From: Chryseobacterium limigenitum
GTDB taxonomy: Bacteria; Bacteroidota; Bacteroidia; Flavobacteriales; Weeksellaceae
Assembly (NCBI RefSeq): GCF_900114875.1
Contig: NZ_FPKW01000002.1
Span: 1 to 64,000, forward strand
Direction of reading: 5' to 3'
Length of the DNA: 64,000 nt
Position 1 is the first letter of the stretch, and each line of letters opens with the position of its first letter. The position numbers were made by a program, and so were the translations under genes. Below, one piece after another: positions 16,884 through 25,256 of this stretch. The notes below the pieces were generated by a model. That model saw only the letters and a list, made by a program, of their open reading frames with translations. It was not told where the DNA came from and did not search any database.

Positions 16884-17027
16884 ATGTTAATAAGAAGTCA
16901 AGAATTTAAACCATTAAAAGAAATGAATCAATGGATAAAAATTAATTCTAAAATTATCCATCAAATATTAAATGTGCAGTGGATAGAGCTTGATAAAACT
17001 CATTTATTATATTTCATAAGTCTTTAG
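16884..17027 (+). CDS. Small 47-aa ORF, possible immunity fragment
   Basis: An ATG at 16884 opens 47 codons (MLIRSQEFKPLKEMNQWIKI and a hydrophobic end). The stop is 2 bp before the next start codon, suggesting translational coupling. The family is not recognised. It may be a true small gene or the truncated tail of a larger one. Confidence 0.35.
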   Translation: MLIRSQEFKPLKEMNQWIKINSKIIHQILNVQWIELDKTHLLYFISL

Positions 17028-17029
17028 TT

Positions 17030-17395
17030 ATGAATTTATTTAATGTGCCTAAAGTTGAGTATAATGAAAGAGGTATTGAGACAACTATAACTCTTTATGA
17101 CGAAATTGATTACAAATATAATCAAGATCAAATTTTTGAGTTTAATGTTACGCTAAATATTTTTCTTACTGCTGCAAACGAATATCATATAACAATATTT
17201 TTCATGAGGTTAAATACTGAAGAAATATCTATCCTTGAAAAATTATCGTCTGTACCTCTATTAAATATTTCTTCCCCATACTTTACAAATAACGGATTGA
17301 GCCATATTAAAAAAATTGCAGTTGCTCAAAAGTTTGATCTACAATGGGAATGCATAGCTAATCCACTTGACCCGATAAATAATGTTAAACTATAA
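17030..17395 (+). CDS. Uncharacterised protein, possible toxin-immunity gene
   Basis: 121 aa, soluble, acidic/neutral, starting MNLFNVPKVEYNERGIETTI. The alternating hydrophobic pattern suggests a beta-rich fold (QIFEFNVTLNIFLTAANEYH), with no signal peptide or membrane segment. It is very AT-rich compared with core genes here. Its size, composition and position in a row of small orphan genes after a SUKH relic match immunity-gene arrays of polymorphic toxin systems. No family is recognised, so function is inferred from context only. Confidence 0.5.
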   Translation: MNLFNVPKVEYNERGIETTITLYDEIDYKYNQDQIFEFNVTLNIFLTAANEYHITIFFMRLNTEEISILEKLSSVPLLNISSPYFTNNGLSHIKKIAVAQKFDLQWECIANPLDPINNVKL

Positions 17396-17500
17396 AGAAA
17401 TATTTAATGATCTGAAAAGGAAAAGAGAAAAAATTCCTTTTCTAAAGTACTGCAATAGATTTATTAATTGAAAATACTGATATACTAAAACCATTTTAAT

Positions 17501-17842
17501 ATGAGAGAATTATTACACCTTCCGCATTTTAGTGAAGCAGGAAGAACTTCTTACCTTGATATGTATTTTTCTATACTAGATAGAGATGATGTAGATATTG
17601 ATGGAATAAAAGATTTAATTGATTGGGAAATCGGAGAAATACGTTATAGATTTCATTTAGATGGATTACGAAGAGCTGTTATAGGTGAATTATTAGATCA
17701 ATTAGGCAATATTTCGAACAGTGAATTGCTAAATGCATTTAATAATGACAATAATGAACATTATGAGCAGTTTTATCATCTGTTAAGATATATAAATCAA
17801 GAATGGACTCCTGAAATAAAATATAGTCACGAACATTATTAA
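17501..17842 (+). CDS. Uncharacterised protein, possible toxin-immunity gene
   Basis: 113 aa, acidic and helical (for example DIDGIKDLIDWEIGEIRYRF and LRRAVIGELLDQLGNI), without signal or membrane segments. The next gene starts 2 bp after its stop, so the two form an operon. A short hairpin at 17414-17442 separates it from the previous gene. No family is recognised; an immunity role is inferred from position and size. Confidence 0.5.
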   Translation: MRELLHLPHFSEAGRTSYLDMYFSILDRDDVDIDGIKDLIDWEIGEIRYRFHLDGLRRAVIGELLDQLGNISNSELLNAFNNDNNEHYEQFYHLLRYINQEWTPEIKYSHEHY

Positions 17843-17844
17843 TT

Positions 17845-18066
17845 ATGAAATTAAACTTAATTATTAACAACAATGAAAATTTTGAGATTCAATGGGACTT
17901 TCCTTTAATTCCTGAAATAGGGCATAAACTATATTTAATAGATTTTATAGGAGAAGAAGCATTTGAAAAAGGAAATTATAAAGATGATTATTTTGTTGTT
18001 ACAGACATTATATGGATGAAAACTAAAAGTGATCCGAGCATAAATTTAATGTTAGAAGAACAATAA
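17845..18066 (+). CDS. Uncharacterised 73-aa protein
   Basis: A small acidic protein reading IQWDFPLIPEIGHKLYLIDF in its first half and ending in a DIIWMKTKSDPSINLMLEE segment. This layout (a Pro/Gly turn followed by a strand with W and a C-terminal strand) is seen in small flavobacterial orphan proteins near toxin systems. It is directly coupled to the preceding gene. Not assignable to a named family. Confidence 0.5.
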   Translation: MKLNLIINNNENFEIQWDFPLIPEIGHKLYLIDFIGEEAFEKGNYKDDYFVVTDIIWMKTKSDPSINLMLEEQ

Positions 18067-18130
18067 TACAATTGTAATAAACTCTTATTAATTTTTACTT
18101 TTTACTTTATTCCTTTTGCTCAGGGAAATT

Positions 18131-18247
18131 TTATCGAAAGTTATAATGATAAGATCTTATTGTAAAATGTTTCTATTAAGTGTTCTTTATTATAACTTTT
18201 GATAAAATTTAACTTTTGATAACGGGAGTTATCAAAAGCTTTCGATA
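18131..18247. repeat. Cluster of TTATCaAAAG-type repeats at the umuC breakpoint
   Basis: The core aacttttgata occurs at 18194-18204 and 18211-18223. It is inverted at 18228-18238 (gttatcaaaag) and a variant ttatcgaaag is at 18131-18140. The last copy forms a near-perfect palindrome tatcaaaagctttcgata (18230-18247). The 11-bp arms around ggga could form a hairpin. The cluster ends exactly where umuC homology begins, so it is a candidate end of an inserted element. The rest of 18067-18249 has no gene. Confidence 0.5.
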
Positions 18248-18249
18248 AT

Positions 18250-19491
18250 TCCTGTGAAAGAACTTTGGATCCTTCACTTGAAAACAAGCCCGTTGTAGTA
18301 CTTTCCAACAACGACGGTTGCGTTGTGTCTCGGAGTAAAGAAGCTAAAGATTTGGGAATTCCGATGGCTGCTCCTGCATTTAAGTATAAAGAGCTGTTCA
18401 GGAAATACGATGTAAAAAGTTTTTCAGCAAAATTTGAGCTATATAATTTTAAAAGCCAGCAAGTTATTGGGGTTGCAACCTCTTATGTTGATAAAACAGA
18501 TTTTGAAGTGTATAGCATAGATGAGTTATTTTTAGATCTAACAAGCTTTAAATATATTAATCTCTATGACTATTGTTTGGAGATCAGAAATGACATTCAT
18601 AAAAATGTAAATATTCCTGTAAGTATCGGGATTGCTCCCACAAAAACATTATGCAAGGTTGCGAATAGAATTGTAAAAGATTTTCCCGAGAAATTTAACG
18701 GAGTGTATAGTATGGATACTCCGGAAAAAATCGAAAAAGCCTTAAAATGGCTTAATATCGGAGATGTTTGGGGAATAGGAAGAAAACTTACCGCAAAAAT
18801 GAACGACAGCGGAGTTTACAAAGCGTGGGATCTTCTTCAAAAACCCGAAATGTGGGTTCGAAAAGTAATGGGAATTCATGGCGTGAGAATGATCAACGAA
18901 TTAAAAGGAATCCGTCAGCTTGAACTGGATTCTCCTTCTCCGAAAAAATCAATCGCCGTTACCAGAAGCTTCATGGAAATGCTGACAAAAAAAGAGGAGG
19001 TACGAGAACGTGTAGAAACTTTTGGAATGTATTGCTCTGAAAGGCTGAGAAAACAAAATACCTGCTGTAAAATGGTTACGGTTTTCGTTCAGACCAATCG
19101 TTTCAGAAAAGATTTGCCGGAATACAGAAATGGAATGACCAAAATTCTTCCGAATCCTACCAATTCTTCCATTATTATCGGCAGGGTTGTTAATGAACTT
19201 TTTGAGGCTGTTTTTAAAGAAGGTTTTCATTATAAAAAAGCCGGAGTTATCGTTAATGATTTTGTGCCTGAGGATCAAAGGTTGATTAATCTTTTTGAAG
19301 AAGATACTCAAAACCAGCACTTACCGGTCATGAAAGCGATGGATGCGATGAATAAAAAATACGGAAAAGATAAAGTTCGTTTGGGAAGTATGAGCGGAGA
19401 AAACACGTTCGGAAGGGCACAATTATCCCCGGAATACGAAGCTTTCTTAAAAAATAATACTTTAACGGAAGCGAATTTCCGTTTTCACTAA
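18250..19491 (+). pseudogene. umuC: Y-family DNA polymerase V catalytic subunit lacking its N-terminus
   Basis: From 18250 the frame reads [20 protein letters not shown], then [19 protein letters not shown], the finger motif of Umu[13 protein letters not shown] carries the second catalytic acidic pair, and a UmuC-type C-terminus (DUF4113-like, ending near residue 408) is present. The normal beginning (metal-binding Asp and NNFYAS) is missing: upstream of SCER the frame passes through repeat sequence to a stop with no ATG. Only a TTG at 18265 could initiate. Without the first Asp the enzyme should be catalytically dead. umuD, its usual partner, is also absent. The loss coincides with the repeat cluster at 18131-18247. 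Confidence 0.8.
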
Positions 19492-19536
19492 GAATTTGGT
19501 TTAATCTCGAAGGATGAGTCAAAAAATTCAGAACTT

Positions 19537-19558
19537 ATAACTCATCATTCATAACTCA
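19537..19558. repeat. Tandem 9-mer with 14-bp period
   Basis: ataactcat (19537-19545) and ataactca (19551-19558) repeat with a 14-bp step. The arrangement is like the ataaatgat pairs at 42396, 45111 and 45503. It lies just beyond the 3' end of the YdeI-like gene. Confidence 0.3.
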
Positions 19559-19562
19559 AGCA

Positions 19563-20174
19563 TCACTTTTTTTCATATTTCCAGTTTCTGCCTTTGCCTT
19601 CTGAGATCCATTCCAATGCTTGTTGCATTCTTTTATTTTGTGTGGTCTCTGCTTTAGCTTCTGTGATCCACATGATATATTCTTTCCTGAATGAAGGTGA
19701 AGCTTTTTGAAAAATTTCCAATACTTTTTTATTTTCATTTAAAGCTTTTTGAAAGTAATCCGGAATCTCAATTTCGGTTTTAGATGGAGCCGCTTTTTTC
19801 ATGGTAACGCCCATGTCTGTAAGATCCATTGCTTCTTTGATGGCTTTTTTAAGCTGAGGTTTTGGTGGAAGATCTTCAACTTTAGTAATTTTCCCTAAGC
19901 TGAACATTGAGCTTTTTTCAATATCCTGAGTGATCTCATGCATAGTTTTCATTTCCTTTTCAAGCCAAAACCCGAACGTACAATGTTGTTTAAAAGAAGC
20001 CATTGCGCACAAATTCTTTCCTTTATAAATGAAATGAGGGAAACTCCATTTCATAGTTTCCTCAGCATCAGGACAGAATTCATGAACCGTTTCACGGATA
20101 TAATCTAAAATAGGTTTTGCGAAATCCTGAGATTTCTCAATGTATTCATCAATTTTTGGGCTGTGTTTTTCCAT
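19563..20174 (-). CDS. YdeI/OmpD-associated family protein with DUF1801 domain
   Basis: 203 aa. Residues about 12-115 form a DUF1801 fold (AEETMKWSFPHFIYKGKNLC, then ASFKQHCTFGFWLE). The C-terminal part has the OmdA/YdeI signature (PDYFQKALNENKKVLEIFQK, SFRKEYIMWITEAK), ending in a basic WKYEKK tail. YdeI-type proteins have been linked to resistance to cationic peptides or bacteriocins in enterobacteria; the mechanism here is unknown. It is cytosolic, with no signal peptide. The start is 5 bp after the stop of the serine hydrolase, so the two are probably one operon. Confidence 0.8.
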   Translation of the reverse strand: MEKHSPKIDEYIEKSQDFAKPILDYIRETVHEFCPDAEETMKWSFPHFIYKGKNLCAMASFKQHCTFGFWLEKEMKTMHEITQDIEKSSMFSLGKITKVEDLPPKPQLKKAIKEAMDLTDMGVTMKKAAPSKTEIEIPDYFQKALNENKKVLEIFQKASPSFRKEYIMWITEAKAETTQNKRMQQALEWISEGKGRNWKYEKK

Positions 20175-20179
20175 AATTT

Positions 20180-21313
20180 TTATTGAAATAATTGTACTGT
20201 TTCATTCACGAGAAATTTCACCTGATCAGGTCTTCCTCTGTCATTTTTAGGATTGTTGCTGTAGCTTCCCGTTCTTACGATCACCATATCATATTCCGGA
20301 ACCATAATAATGTATTGACCTTGAAGGCCTAAGAAATAATAATGTTTAATAGGATTGTCGTTATTAATCCAAAGTCCCATTCCATAAATTTCTTTAGATT
20401 TCTGAGTCGGAGTTCTCATTAAATTAATGAAATCTAAATTTAATAATTGAACATCGTCAACCTTCCCGTCATCCAAAAATAACTGCCCCAATTTTGCATA
20501 ATCTCTCGCGTTGGAATGAATACAGCAGTAGGTTTTTTCCATTCCGCTGTCGTCGACGCTCCATTCGGCATTTTGTTCCATTCCAAGCGGAATCCAGAAT
20601 TTTTCGGATAAATAACTGGCTAAAGATTGATTAATAGCTTTTCTTACTGCAAAACCTAACAATTGTGTTGAACCACTTTGATATTCATATCGCTGTCCTG
20701 GTTCTTCTTTAAATTTTCTTGAAAAAACAGCTTTTTTGAGACTTCTTCCATAATAAGCTTTGGCATTTGGAAGAAAAGGATTGGCATAATCTTCATCCCA
20801 ATCAAGTCCGGCTTCCATTTGAGCTAAGTTTTTTATAGTAACATTGTTTCCAAATTCTTTAGTTTTAAATTCATCATAAAAATCGGAGAATTGAGCATCA
20901 ATATTATCAATTTTACCCTCTTCTAAAGCTTTCCCCAAAAGCATTACTGTCACTGCTTTAGCCATGGAAAAGGAATTGGTTTTTGAAAGCTGACTATAGC
21001 CGTCCCAATACTGTTCATGAAGAATTTTTCCATTTTTAATGACGATAAAGGCGGCAGTGTGAGATTGTTTTAGATCTTCAACGATATTTTTCGGTAACTC
21101 TTTTTTGTTGTATTCAGGATCTTCTTCCCAAAGTTTGGGTTCTTCTGTAGCAATGGTATTTCTCGGGAAGAGCTTTCCATCATCAATATTAGCACTCGTT
21201 TTTCCTTTCAGATACGTTTTGGAAATTCCGCTGAATAAGTAATCATATCCAAAAATATAGGCTGCAGCTACTGTAACGGCTGCTCCGCCTATGATATATT
21301 TTAGTGCTTTCAT
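20180..21313 (-). CDS. Serine hydrolase, class C beta-lactamase fold
   Basis: 377 aa beginning MKALKYIIGGAAVTVAAAYI, one N-terminal membrane anchor (about residues 4-22). The catalytic SxxK is S116-MA-K119 in TNSFSMAKAV, the second motif is YQS (Y211-S213), and LGLQGQ near the end replaces the HxG/KTG box. This set is typical of esterase/peptidase members rather than true beta-lactamases. It likely acts in the periplasm. The start at 21313 is chosen because a longer frame (to 21550) would overlap the lipoprotein gene and lacks a signal. Substrate unknown. Confidence 0.85.
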   Translation of the reverse strand: MKALKYIIGGAAVTVAAAYIFGYDYLFSGISKTYLKGKTSANIDDGKLFPRNTIATEEPKLWEEDPEYNKKELPKNIVEDLKQSHTAAFIVIKNGKILHEQYWDGYSQLSKTNSFSMAKAVTVMLLGKALEEGKIDNIDAQFSDFYDEFKTKEFGNNVTIKNLAQMEAGLDWDEDYANPFLPNAKAYYGRSLKKAVFSRKFKEEPGQRYEYQSGSTQLLGFAVRKAINQSLASYLSEKFWIPLGMEQNAEWSVDDSGMEKTYCCIHSNARDYAKLGQLFLDDGKVDDVQLLNLDFINLMRTPTQKSKEIYGMGLWINNDNPIKHYYFLGLQGQYIIMVPEYDMVIVRTGSYSNNPKNDRGRPDQVKFLVNETVQLFQ

Positions 21314-21364
21314 TGTGAGTTGGTCTTCAGCAAATTTAAAATAAAATTGATAAGAAATTAAAAA

Positions 21365-21385
21365 AGCCCTGAAAAAATCAAGGCT
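21365..21385 (-). terminator. Terminator of the lipoprotein gene
   Basis: On the reverse strand AGCCTTGA and TCAGGGCT form an 8-bp stem (one G-T pair) around 5 nt, followed by T5, shortly after the stop at 21408. Confidence 0.65.
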
Positions 21386-21407
21386 GTATTTAAAAAAAAG
21401 TAATAGG

Positions 21408-22226
21408 CTACTTATTGTATTCAGTAAGGAATGTGTGCGAGTTTGTAGGAAATAATGTGCTTGTATAAGTTGTAACCGTTTTTGTAGGGAAATTGTTATT
21501 ATTATAAGTGTGCACTGATGTATTACTAGTTTGCCCGTTGGTTGGACCACTATAAATACTACTTACTTTTAAAAGATTGTTGCTGGCAACGTCTCCCTCA
21601 GGTGATAACAGAAGATTTATCTTTAAAAATCCTTTTATATTTTTAGTTGGATTATTTTGCCCGTCATACGTGTAGGTGTAGTTTCTTATATGTCCTTCAT
21701 AGTTGGATGTTCCAGTAATAAGATTGCCATTATTGGAAATGTAAACGTCATACTGGGTAGATTTTATATCTGTATGTACTCCGGTTGCAGGATTGTAGGT
21801 AGACGATGTGTATTCATTGTATTTCACATGATTATCACTTAGATACTGGAAGTTTTTTGTATAAACCAATGTTCCTCCAGAATGTTTGTTGGTGATTTTT
21901 TCAGCAGTAACTCTTCCGTTGGTGTAAGTGAATTCTCTCGTGTAAACTATCGCAGTACCTTCAAAATCCTCAGTTTTTACGATATTGTCTCCACTGTAAG
22001 TATACACTGTTTTTTCGTTGGTGCCAACATCGTTTGATTCTACTAATTTTGTTCCGTCATATTTAAAAGTAACCACATAGGTCTGGTTATCCTGAGTAAT
22101 TTCGGTAAATTTTGTTGGAAGGATGGTTGTTGGATCAACTGGTTGTGTTTCGTCAACAGTGTCATCGGACGAGCCACAACTTGCCAGGGCAAATATTGCC
22201 AAAGACGAAATAATTAATTTTTTCAT
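21408..22226 (-). CDS. Secreted lipoprotein with YD-repeat-like beta structure
   Basis: 272 aa with a type II signal peptide ending in LASCGSSDD: Cys16 would be lipidated, followed by acidic residues typical of surface-exposed Bacteroidota lipoproteins. The mature part is made of short beta-repeats of the form (Y/F)-x-Y-x-(N/D)-G-(N/R) with Tyr/Thr/Asn richness (VVTFKYDGTKL, KTVYTYSGDNI, REFTYTNGRVT, RNYTYTYDGQNN), resembling DUF4595/YD-type proteins. No enzymatic motif. Role unknown; likely cell-surface. Monocistronic, with its own terminator. Confidence 0.75.
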   Translation of the reverse strand: MKKLIISSLAIFALASCGSSDDTVDETQPVDPTTILPTKFTEITQDNQTYVVTFKYDGTKLVESNDVGTNEKTVYTYSGDNIVKTEDFEGTAIVYTREFTYTNGRVTAEKITNKHSGGTLVYTKNFQYLSDNHVKYNEYTSSTYNPATGVHTDIKSTQYDVYISNNGNLITGTSNYEGHIRNYTYTYDGQNNPTKNIKGFLKINLLLSPEGDVASNNLLKVSSIYSGPTNGQTSNTSVHTYNNNNFPTKTVTTYTSTLFPTNSHTFLTEYNK

Positions 22227-22305
22227 AGTTATTATTTAGAGTGTTAAAAAGTTCGCTAAAATAATAAATTCTACCAGATAATTAACGAATGTGGTATAAA
22301 ATAAA

Positions 22306-22331
22306 AAAAGCCCTGATTTCTCAAGGCTTTT
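22306..22331 (-). terminator. Terminator of glyS
   Basis: aaaagccctga and tcaaggctttt (22306-22316 and 22321-22331) form an 11-bp stem with a tttc loop. On the reverse strand it is followed by a T-run, 4 bp after the glyS stop. Confidence 0.75.
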
Positions 22332-22334
22332 GAT

Positions 22335-23876
22335 CTATATTTTAGAAAGTAAATTTCTGAAATTTGTTTTCTCGTCGATAATTCGTCTCAGTTCTGAAAC
22401 CGGAACTCTTTCCTGCTGCATGGTGTCTCTGTCTCTTATCGTTACTGTGTGGTCTGTCAAAGAATCGTGATCAATGGTGATACAATAAGGTGTTCCAACC
22501 GCATCTTGTCTTCTGTAACGTTTTCCGATCGCGTCTTTTTCTTCGTAGAATAAGTTGAAATCATATTTCAAATCATTGAAAATATTTTCTGCATATTCAG
22601 CTAAACCGTCTTTCTTCATTAATGGAAGAATTGCCGCTTTAATTGGTGCTAAAGCCGGAGGTAGAGATAAAACAGTTCTTTCTGAACCGTCTTCCAATAC
22701 TTCGTCTCTTAAACAATGAGAGAAAATTGAAAGGAATAATCTGTCTAAACCTACAGAAGTTTCTACTACATAAGGAACGTAGTTTTCATTTCTTTCAGGA
22801 TCGAAGAACTGAAGCTTTCTTCCGGAGAATTCTTCATGAGCTTTTAAATCAAAATCCGTTCTTGAGTGAATACCTTCCAATTCTTTGAAACCGAATGGAA
22901 AATTAAATTCAATATCAGCTGCAGCATTCGCATAATGAGCCAGTTTCTCATGATCGTGGAATCTGTAATTATCATTTCCTAAACCTAAAGCTAAGTGCCA
23001 GTTTAGACGTTTTTGCTTCCACTGTTCGTAGAATTCAAGTTCAGTTCCCGGAGCAACGAAGAATTGCATTTCCATTTGTTCGAATTCACGCATTCTGAAG
23101 ATAAACTGTCTTGCAACAATTTCATTTCTGAATGCCTTACCGATTTGTGCAATCCCGAAAGGAAGTCTGTGACGTGAAGTTTTCTGTACATTCAAGAAAT
23201 TAACGAAGATACCCTGAGCAGTTTCAGGTCTTAAATAAAGATCCATTGCGCTGTCTGCAGAAGCACCCAATTTAGTTCCGAACATTAGGTTGAATTGTCT
23301 TACTTCTGTCCAGTTTTTAGAACCGGTATCAGGATCAGCGATTTCCAATTCTTCAATTAAAGCTTTTACATCAGCAAGATCTTCATTTTCCAATGATTTT
23401 GCCAATCTTGAAAGAATAGCCTCTCTTTTTGCTCTGTATTCCAAGATTTTTGGATTAGTAGCTTCAAATTGTGCTTTATCGAAAGATTCACCAAATCTTT
23501 TCGCTGCTTTTTCGATTTCTTTGTTTTCTTTATCTTCAATTTTCAAACAGTAATCTTCCACCAAAACGTCTGCTCTGAAACGTTTTTTAGAATCTTTATT
23601 GTCAATCAATGGATCGTTGAAAGCGTCTACGTGGCCAGATGCCTTCCATGTTGTTGGGTGCATAAGGATCGCCGAATCAATACCCACAATATTTTCGTTA
23701 AGCTGTACCATTGCTTTCCACCAATATTGTTTGATATTATTTTTTAGTTCGGCTCCGTTCTGTCCATAATCATAAACAGCGGATAAACCGTCATAGATCT
23801 CACTTGAAGGGAAAATAAAACCATATTCTTTAGCGTGAGAAATCACTTTCTTGAAAACATCTTCTTGCTTTGCCAT
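22335..23876 (-). CDS. glyS: Glycine--tRNA ligase, single-chain type
   Basis: This 513-aa class II synthetase charges tRNA-Gly. Motif 1 region: KQYWWKAMVQLNENIVGIDS. Motif 2: FRNEIVARQFIFRMREFEQM with the glycine-specific acidic residues. A downstream segment, YVPYVVETSVGLDRLFLSIF, serves as motif 3. An anticodon-binding domain starts about residue 400 (PPALAPIKAAILPLM). This is the eukaryote/archaeon-like alpha2 form rather than the alpha2beta2 enzyme, normal for Bacteroidota. The ATG at 23876 (MAKQEDVF) is preferred to one eight codons upstream. Monocistronic. Confidence 0.95.
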   Translation of the reverse strand: MAKQEDVFKKVISHAKEYGFIFPSSEIYDGLSAVYDYGQNGAELKNNIKQYWWKAMVQLNENIVGIDSAILMHPTTWKASGHVDAFNDPLIDNKDSKKRFRADVLVEDYCLKIEDKENKEIEKAAKRFGESFDKAQFEATNPKILEYRAKREAILSRLAKSLENEDLADVKALIEELEIADPDTGSKNWTEVRQFNLMFGTKLGASADSAMDLYLRPETAQGIFVNFLNVQKTSRHRLPFGIAQIGKAFRNEIVARQFIFRMREFEQMEMQFFVAPGTELEFYEQWKQKRLNWHLALGLGNDNYRFHDHEKLAHYANAAADIEFNFPFGFKELEGIHSRTDFDLKAHEEFSGRKLQFFDPERNENYVPYVVETSVGLDRLFLSIFSHCLRDEVLEDGSERTVLSLPPALAPIKAAILPLMKKDGLAEYAENIFNDLKYDFNLFYEEKDAIGKRYRRQDAVGTPYCITIDHDSLTDHTVTIRDRDTMQQERVPVSELRRIIDEKTNFRNLLSKI

Positions 23877-23926
23877 AATTTTTTTACGTCTGAAGCACAA
23901 AAATAATGTTTTTTATTGGGAAAATA

Positions 23927-24127
23927 TTAATATCGGTAAGAACCTACATTGGATACGGACATTAAAAAGCATCCACCTAAACCGATCATCAATAAAATAC
24001 CTGCAATAATCAATAATAATATTCTTATTGTTCTGTGTTTTTTAGGATCTGTAGCGGCTAAGGTAAGGGCACTAGTAATAATAGAGATGATTATCAGTGA
24101 TTTGAAAAAATTAAAATAGTCTACCAT
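23927..24127 (-). CDS. Small two-helix membrane protein
   Basis: 66 aa with hydrophobic segments at about residues 8-25 and 35-56 (ILLLIIAGILLMIGLGGCFL) separated by a basic DPKKHRT loop. No known motif. It follows the glyS promoter region on the same strand. Probably an inner-membrane protein of unknown function. Confidence 0.6.
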   Translation of the reverse strand: MVDYFNFFKSLIIISIITSALTLAATDPKKHRTIRILLLIIAGILLMIGLGGCFLMSVSNVGSYRY

Positions 24128-24239
24128 AATTTTTTAGACTTTTCTGTTTCCACGAATGTAAAGAAATTTAACCGAGATCTTATCGAAAATATAAAGATTA
24201 AGATTTTCAGGAGCCGGGAATCTGCTTTCTCTACTCGCT

Positions 24240-24292
24240 ATTTTTCATGAATCTGCGCGGCGGCGGAGCCGCCGCGCAGATTCATGAAAAAT
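24240..24292. repeat. Perfect 25-bp inverted repeat with GC-rich core
   Basis: atttttcatgaatctgcg plus cggcggc (24240-24264) is repeated exactly in reverse complement at 24268-24292 around a gga loop. The tip is almost pure G/C in an AT-rich genome. It lies between divergent genes, where a terminator is not expected, although A/T tracts on both sides give it bidirectional-terminator form. Confidence 0.75.
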
Positions 24293-24339
24293 GAGCTCAA
24301 ACATGCCGTTCAATCAGGGCTAAATCAGCCGAAAATCTC

Positions 24340-24347
24340 TACTTTTG
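24340..24347 (+). promoter_or_regulatory. -7 box of truC
   Basis: TACTTTTG matches TAnnTTTG, 4 bp before the ATG at 24352, implying a nearly leaderless transcript. Confidence 0.45.
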
Positions 24348-24351
24348 TCCC

Positions 24352-25047
24352 ATGTTAGAAATTCTTTATCGCGACGAACATCTTATTGCCATCAACAAAC
24401 CCAGCGGATTATTGGTTCATAAATCTTTTTATGCAGGAGAAGCCGATACTTATGCTATTCAGGAATTAAGAAACCAGATTGGGCAAAAAGTTTATCCTGT
24501 GCATCGTTTAGACCGGAAAACTTCTGGTGTTTTGCTGTTCACTTTAGATAAAGAAACCTTGAGAACTATGAGTGATCAGTTTGCTACAAGACAGGTTGAA
24601 AAGAAATACATAGCCATTCTTCGGGGCTGGACAAAGGAAGAAGAAACGATAGACTATGACTTGATTAACGAAAATGAAGTCAAACAAAATGCCATTACCT
24701 ATTATCGTCGTTTACAGACTTCGGAAATAGATTTGCCTTTTTTAAAACATCAGACTTCAAGATATTGTTTGGTAGAAGCAATCCCTGAAACGGGAAGATT
24801 TCATCAGTTGAGAAAGCATTTTAAACATATTTTACATCCGATTTTAGGCTGTCGCAAACACGGCTGCAATAAACAGAATAAGTTGTGGCTGGAAACATTT
24901 GAGATCACAAAAATGACGCTTCATGCCCATCAATTGATTTTTAATCATCCTATTTCTAACGAAAGAATTACAGTAAATGGCACTATAGATGATGAGTTCA
25001 AAAGAATAGGAGATATTCTGAATTTCGATTTGAGTTCATATTCGTAG
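24352..25047 (+). CDS. truC: tRNA pseudouridine synthase TruC-like
   Basis: 231 aa RluA-family enzyme. INKPSGLLVHKS near residue 14 and HRLDRKTSGVLLF at 51-63 carry the catalytic Asp54. ETGRFHQLRKHFKHILHPIL at about 147-166 is the family's RNA-binding motif, and the CRKHGCNKQN variant of the TruC insert (normally GDTTHGDGRHN) follows. TruC makes pseudouridine at position 65 of tRNA-Asp and others. The length is slightly short but complete. Monocistronic. Confidence 0.85.
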   Translation: MLEILYRDEHLIAINKPSGLLVHKSFYAGEADTYAIQELRNQIGQKVYPVHRLDRKTSGVLLFTLDKETLRTMSDQFATRQVEKKYIAILRGWTKEEETIDYDLINENEVKQNAITYYRRLQTSEIDLPFLKHQTSRYCLVEAIPETGRFHQLRKHFKHILHPILGCRKHGCNKQNKLWLETFEITKMTLHAHQLIFNHPISNERITVNGTIDDEFKRIGDILNFDLSSYS

Positions 25048-25068
25048 TTTTTTCCATTTTTGTTACTC

Positions 25069-25159
25069 CAAAGTTTGTCATCCTGGAAGGATCTACGCAT
25101 AGTATTAGAAAATCAGATGAAAAATTTGAGTCTAGATTCCTGCGGAATGACAAACTTTG
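25069..25159. repeat. Interspersed inverted-repeat element
   Basis: caaagtttgtcat with aggatct (25069-25092) is mirrored by agattcct with atgacaaactttg (25133-25159), with an AT-rich centre. A related half element is at 30884-30911. Such tgtcattc...gaatct units recur between flavobacterial genes (recalled, not searched). Confidence 0.55.
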
Positions 25160-25182
25160 CGGTTATTTTACGATGTTGAAAT

Positions 25183-25256
25183 AAACGACTGGATCCTAGC
25201 CCCGATTGAAATGAAAATCCTTTTTTGTAAAAAAAGATTGTAATGGAAAGCGGGAA
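25183..25256. repeat. Possible structured intergenic element
   Basis: ggatcctagccccgatt, aatccttttttgtaaaaaaagatt (a short hairpin) and ggaaagcggg follow in order. The cccg...cggg ends and the inner hairpin could form a two-part structure. The same block is remembered from other Chryseobacterium intergenic regions; function unknown. The rest of 25257-25510 shows no gene. Confidence 0.35.

Noticed and set aside
17414..17442. Terminator between two immunity-type genes
   Set aside because: A 9-bp stem exists, but it is not followed by a T-run; left as a note only.
18949..19320. 123-codon reverse-strand frame
   Set aside because: Antisense within the umuC remnant, no start context or family.
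21314..21550. Longer N-terminus for the serine hydrolase
   Set aside because: Would overlap the lipoprotein gene and its terminator, and the membrane anchor begins naturally at the ATG at 21313.
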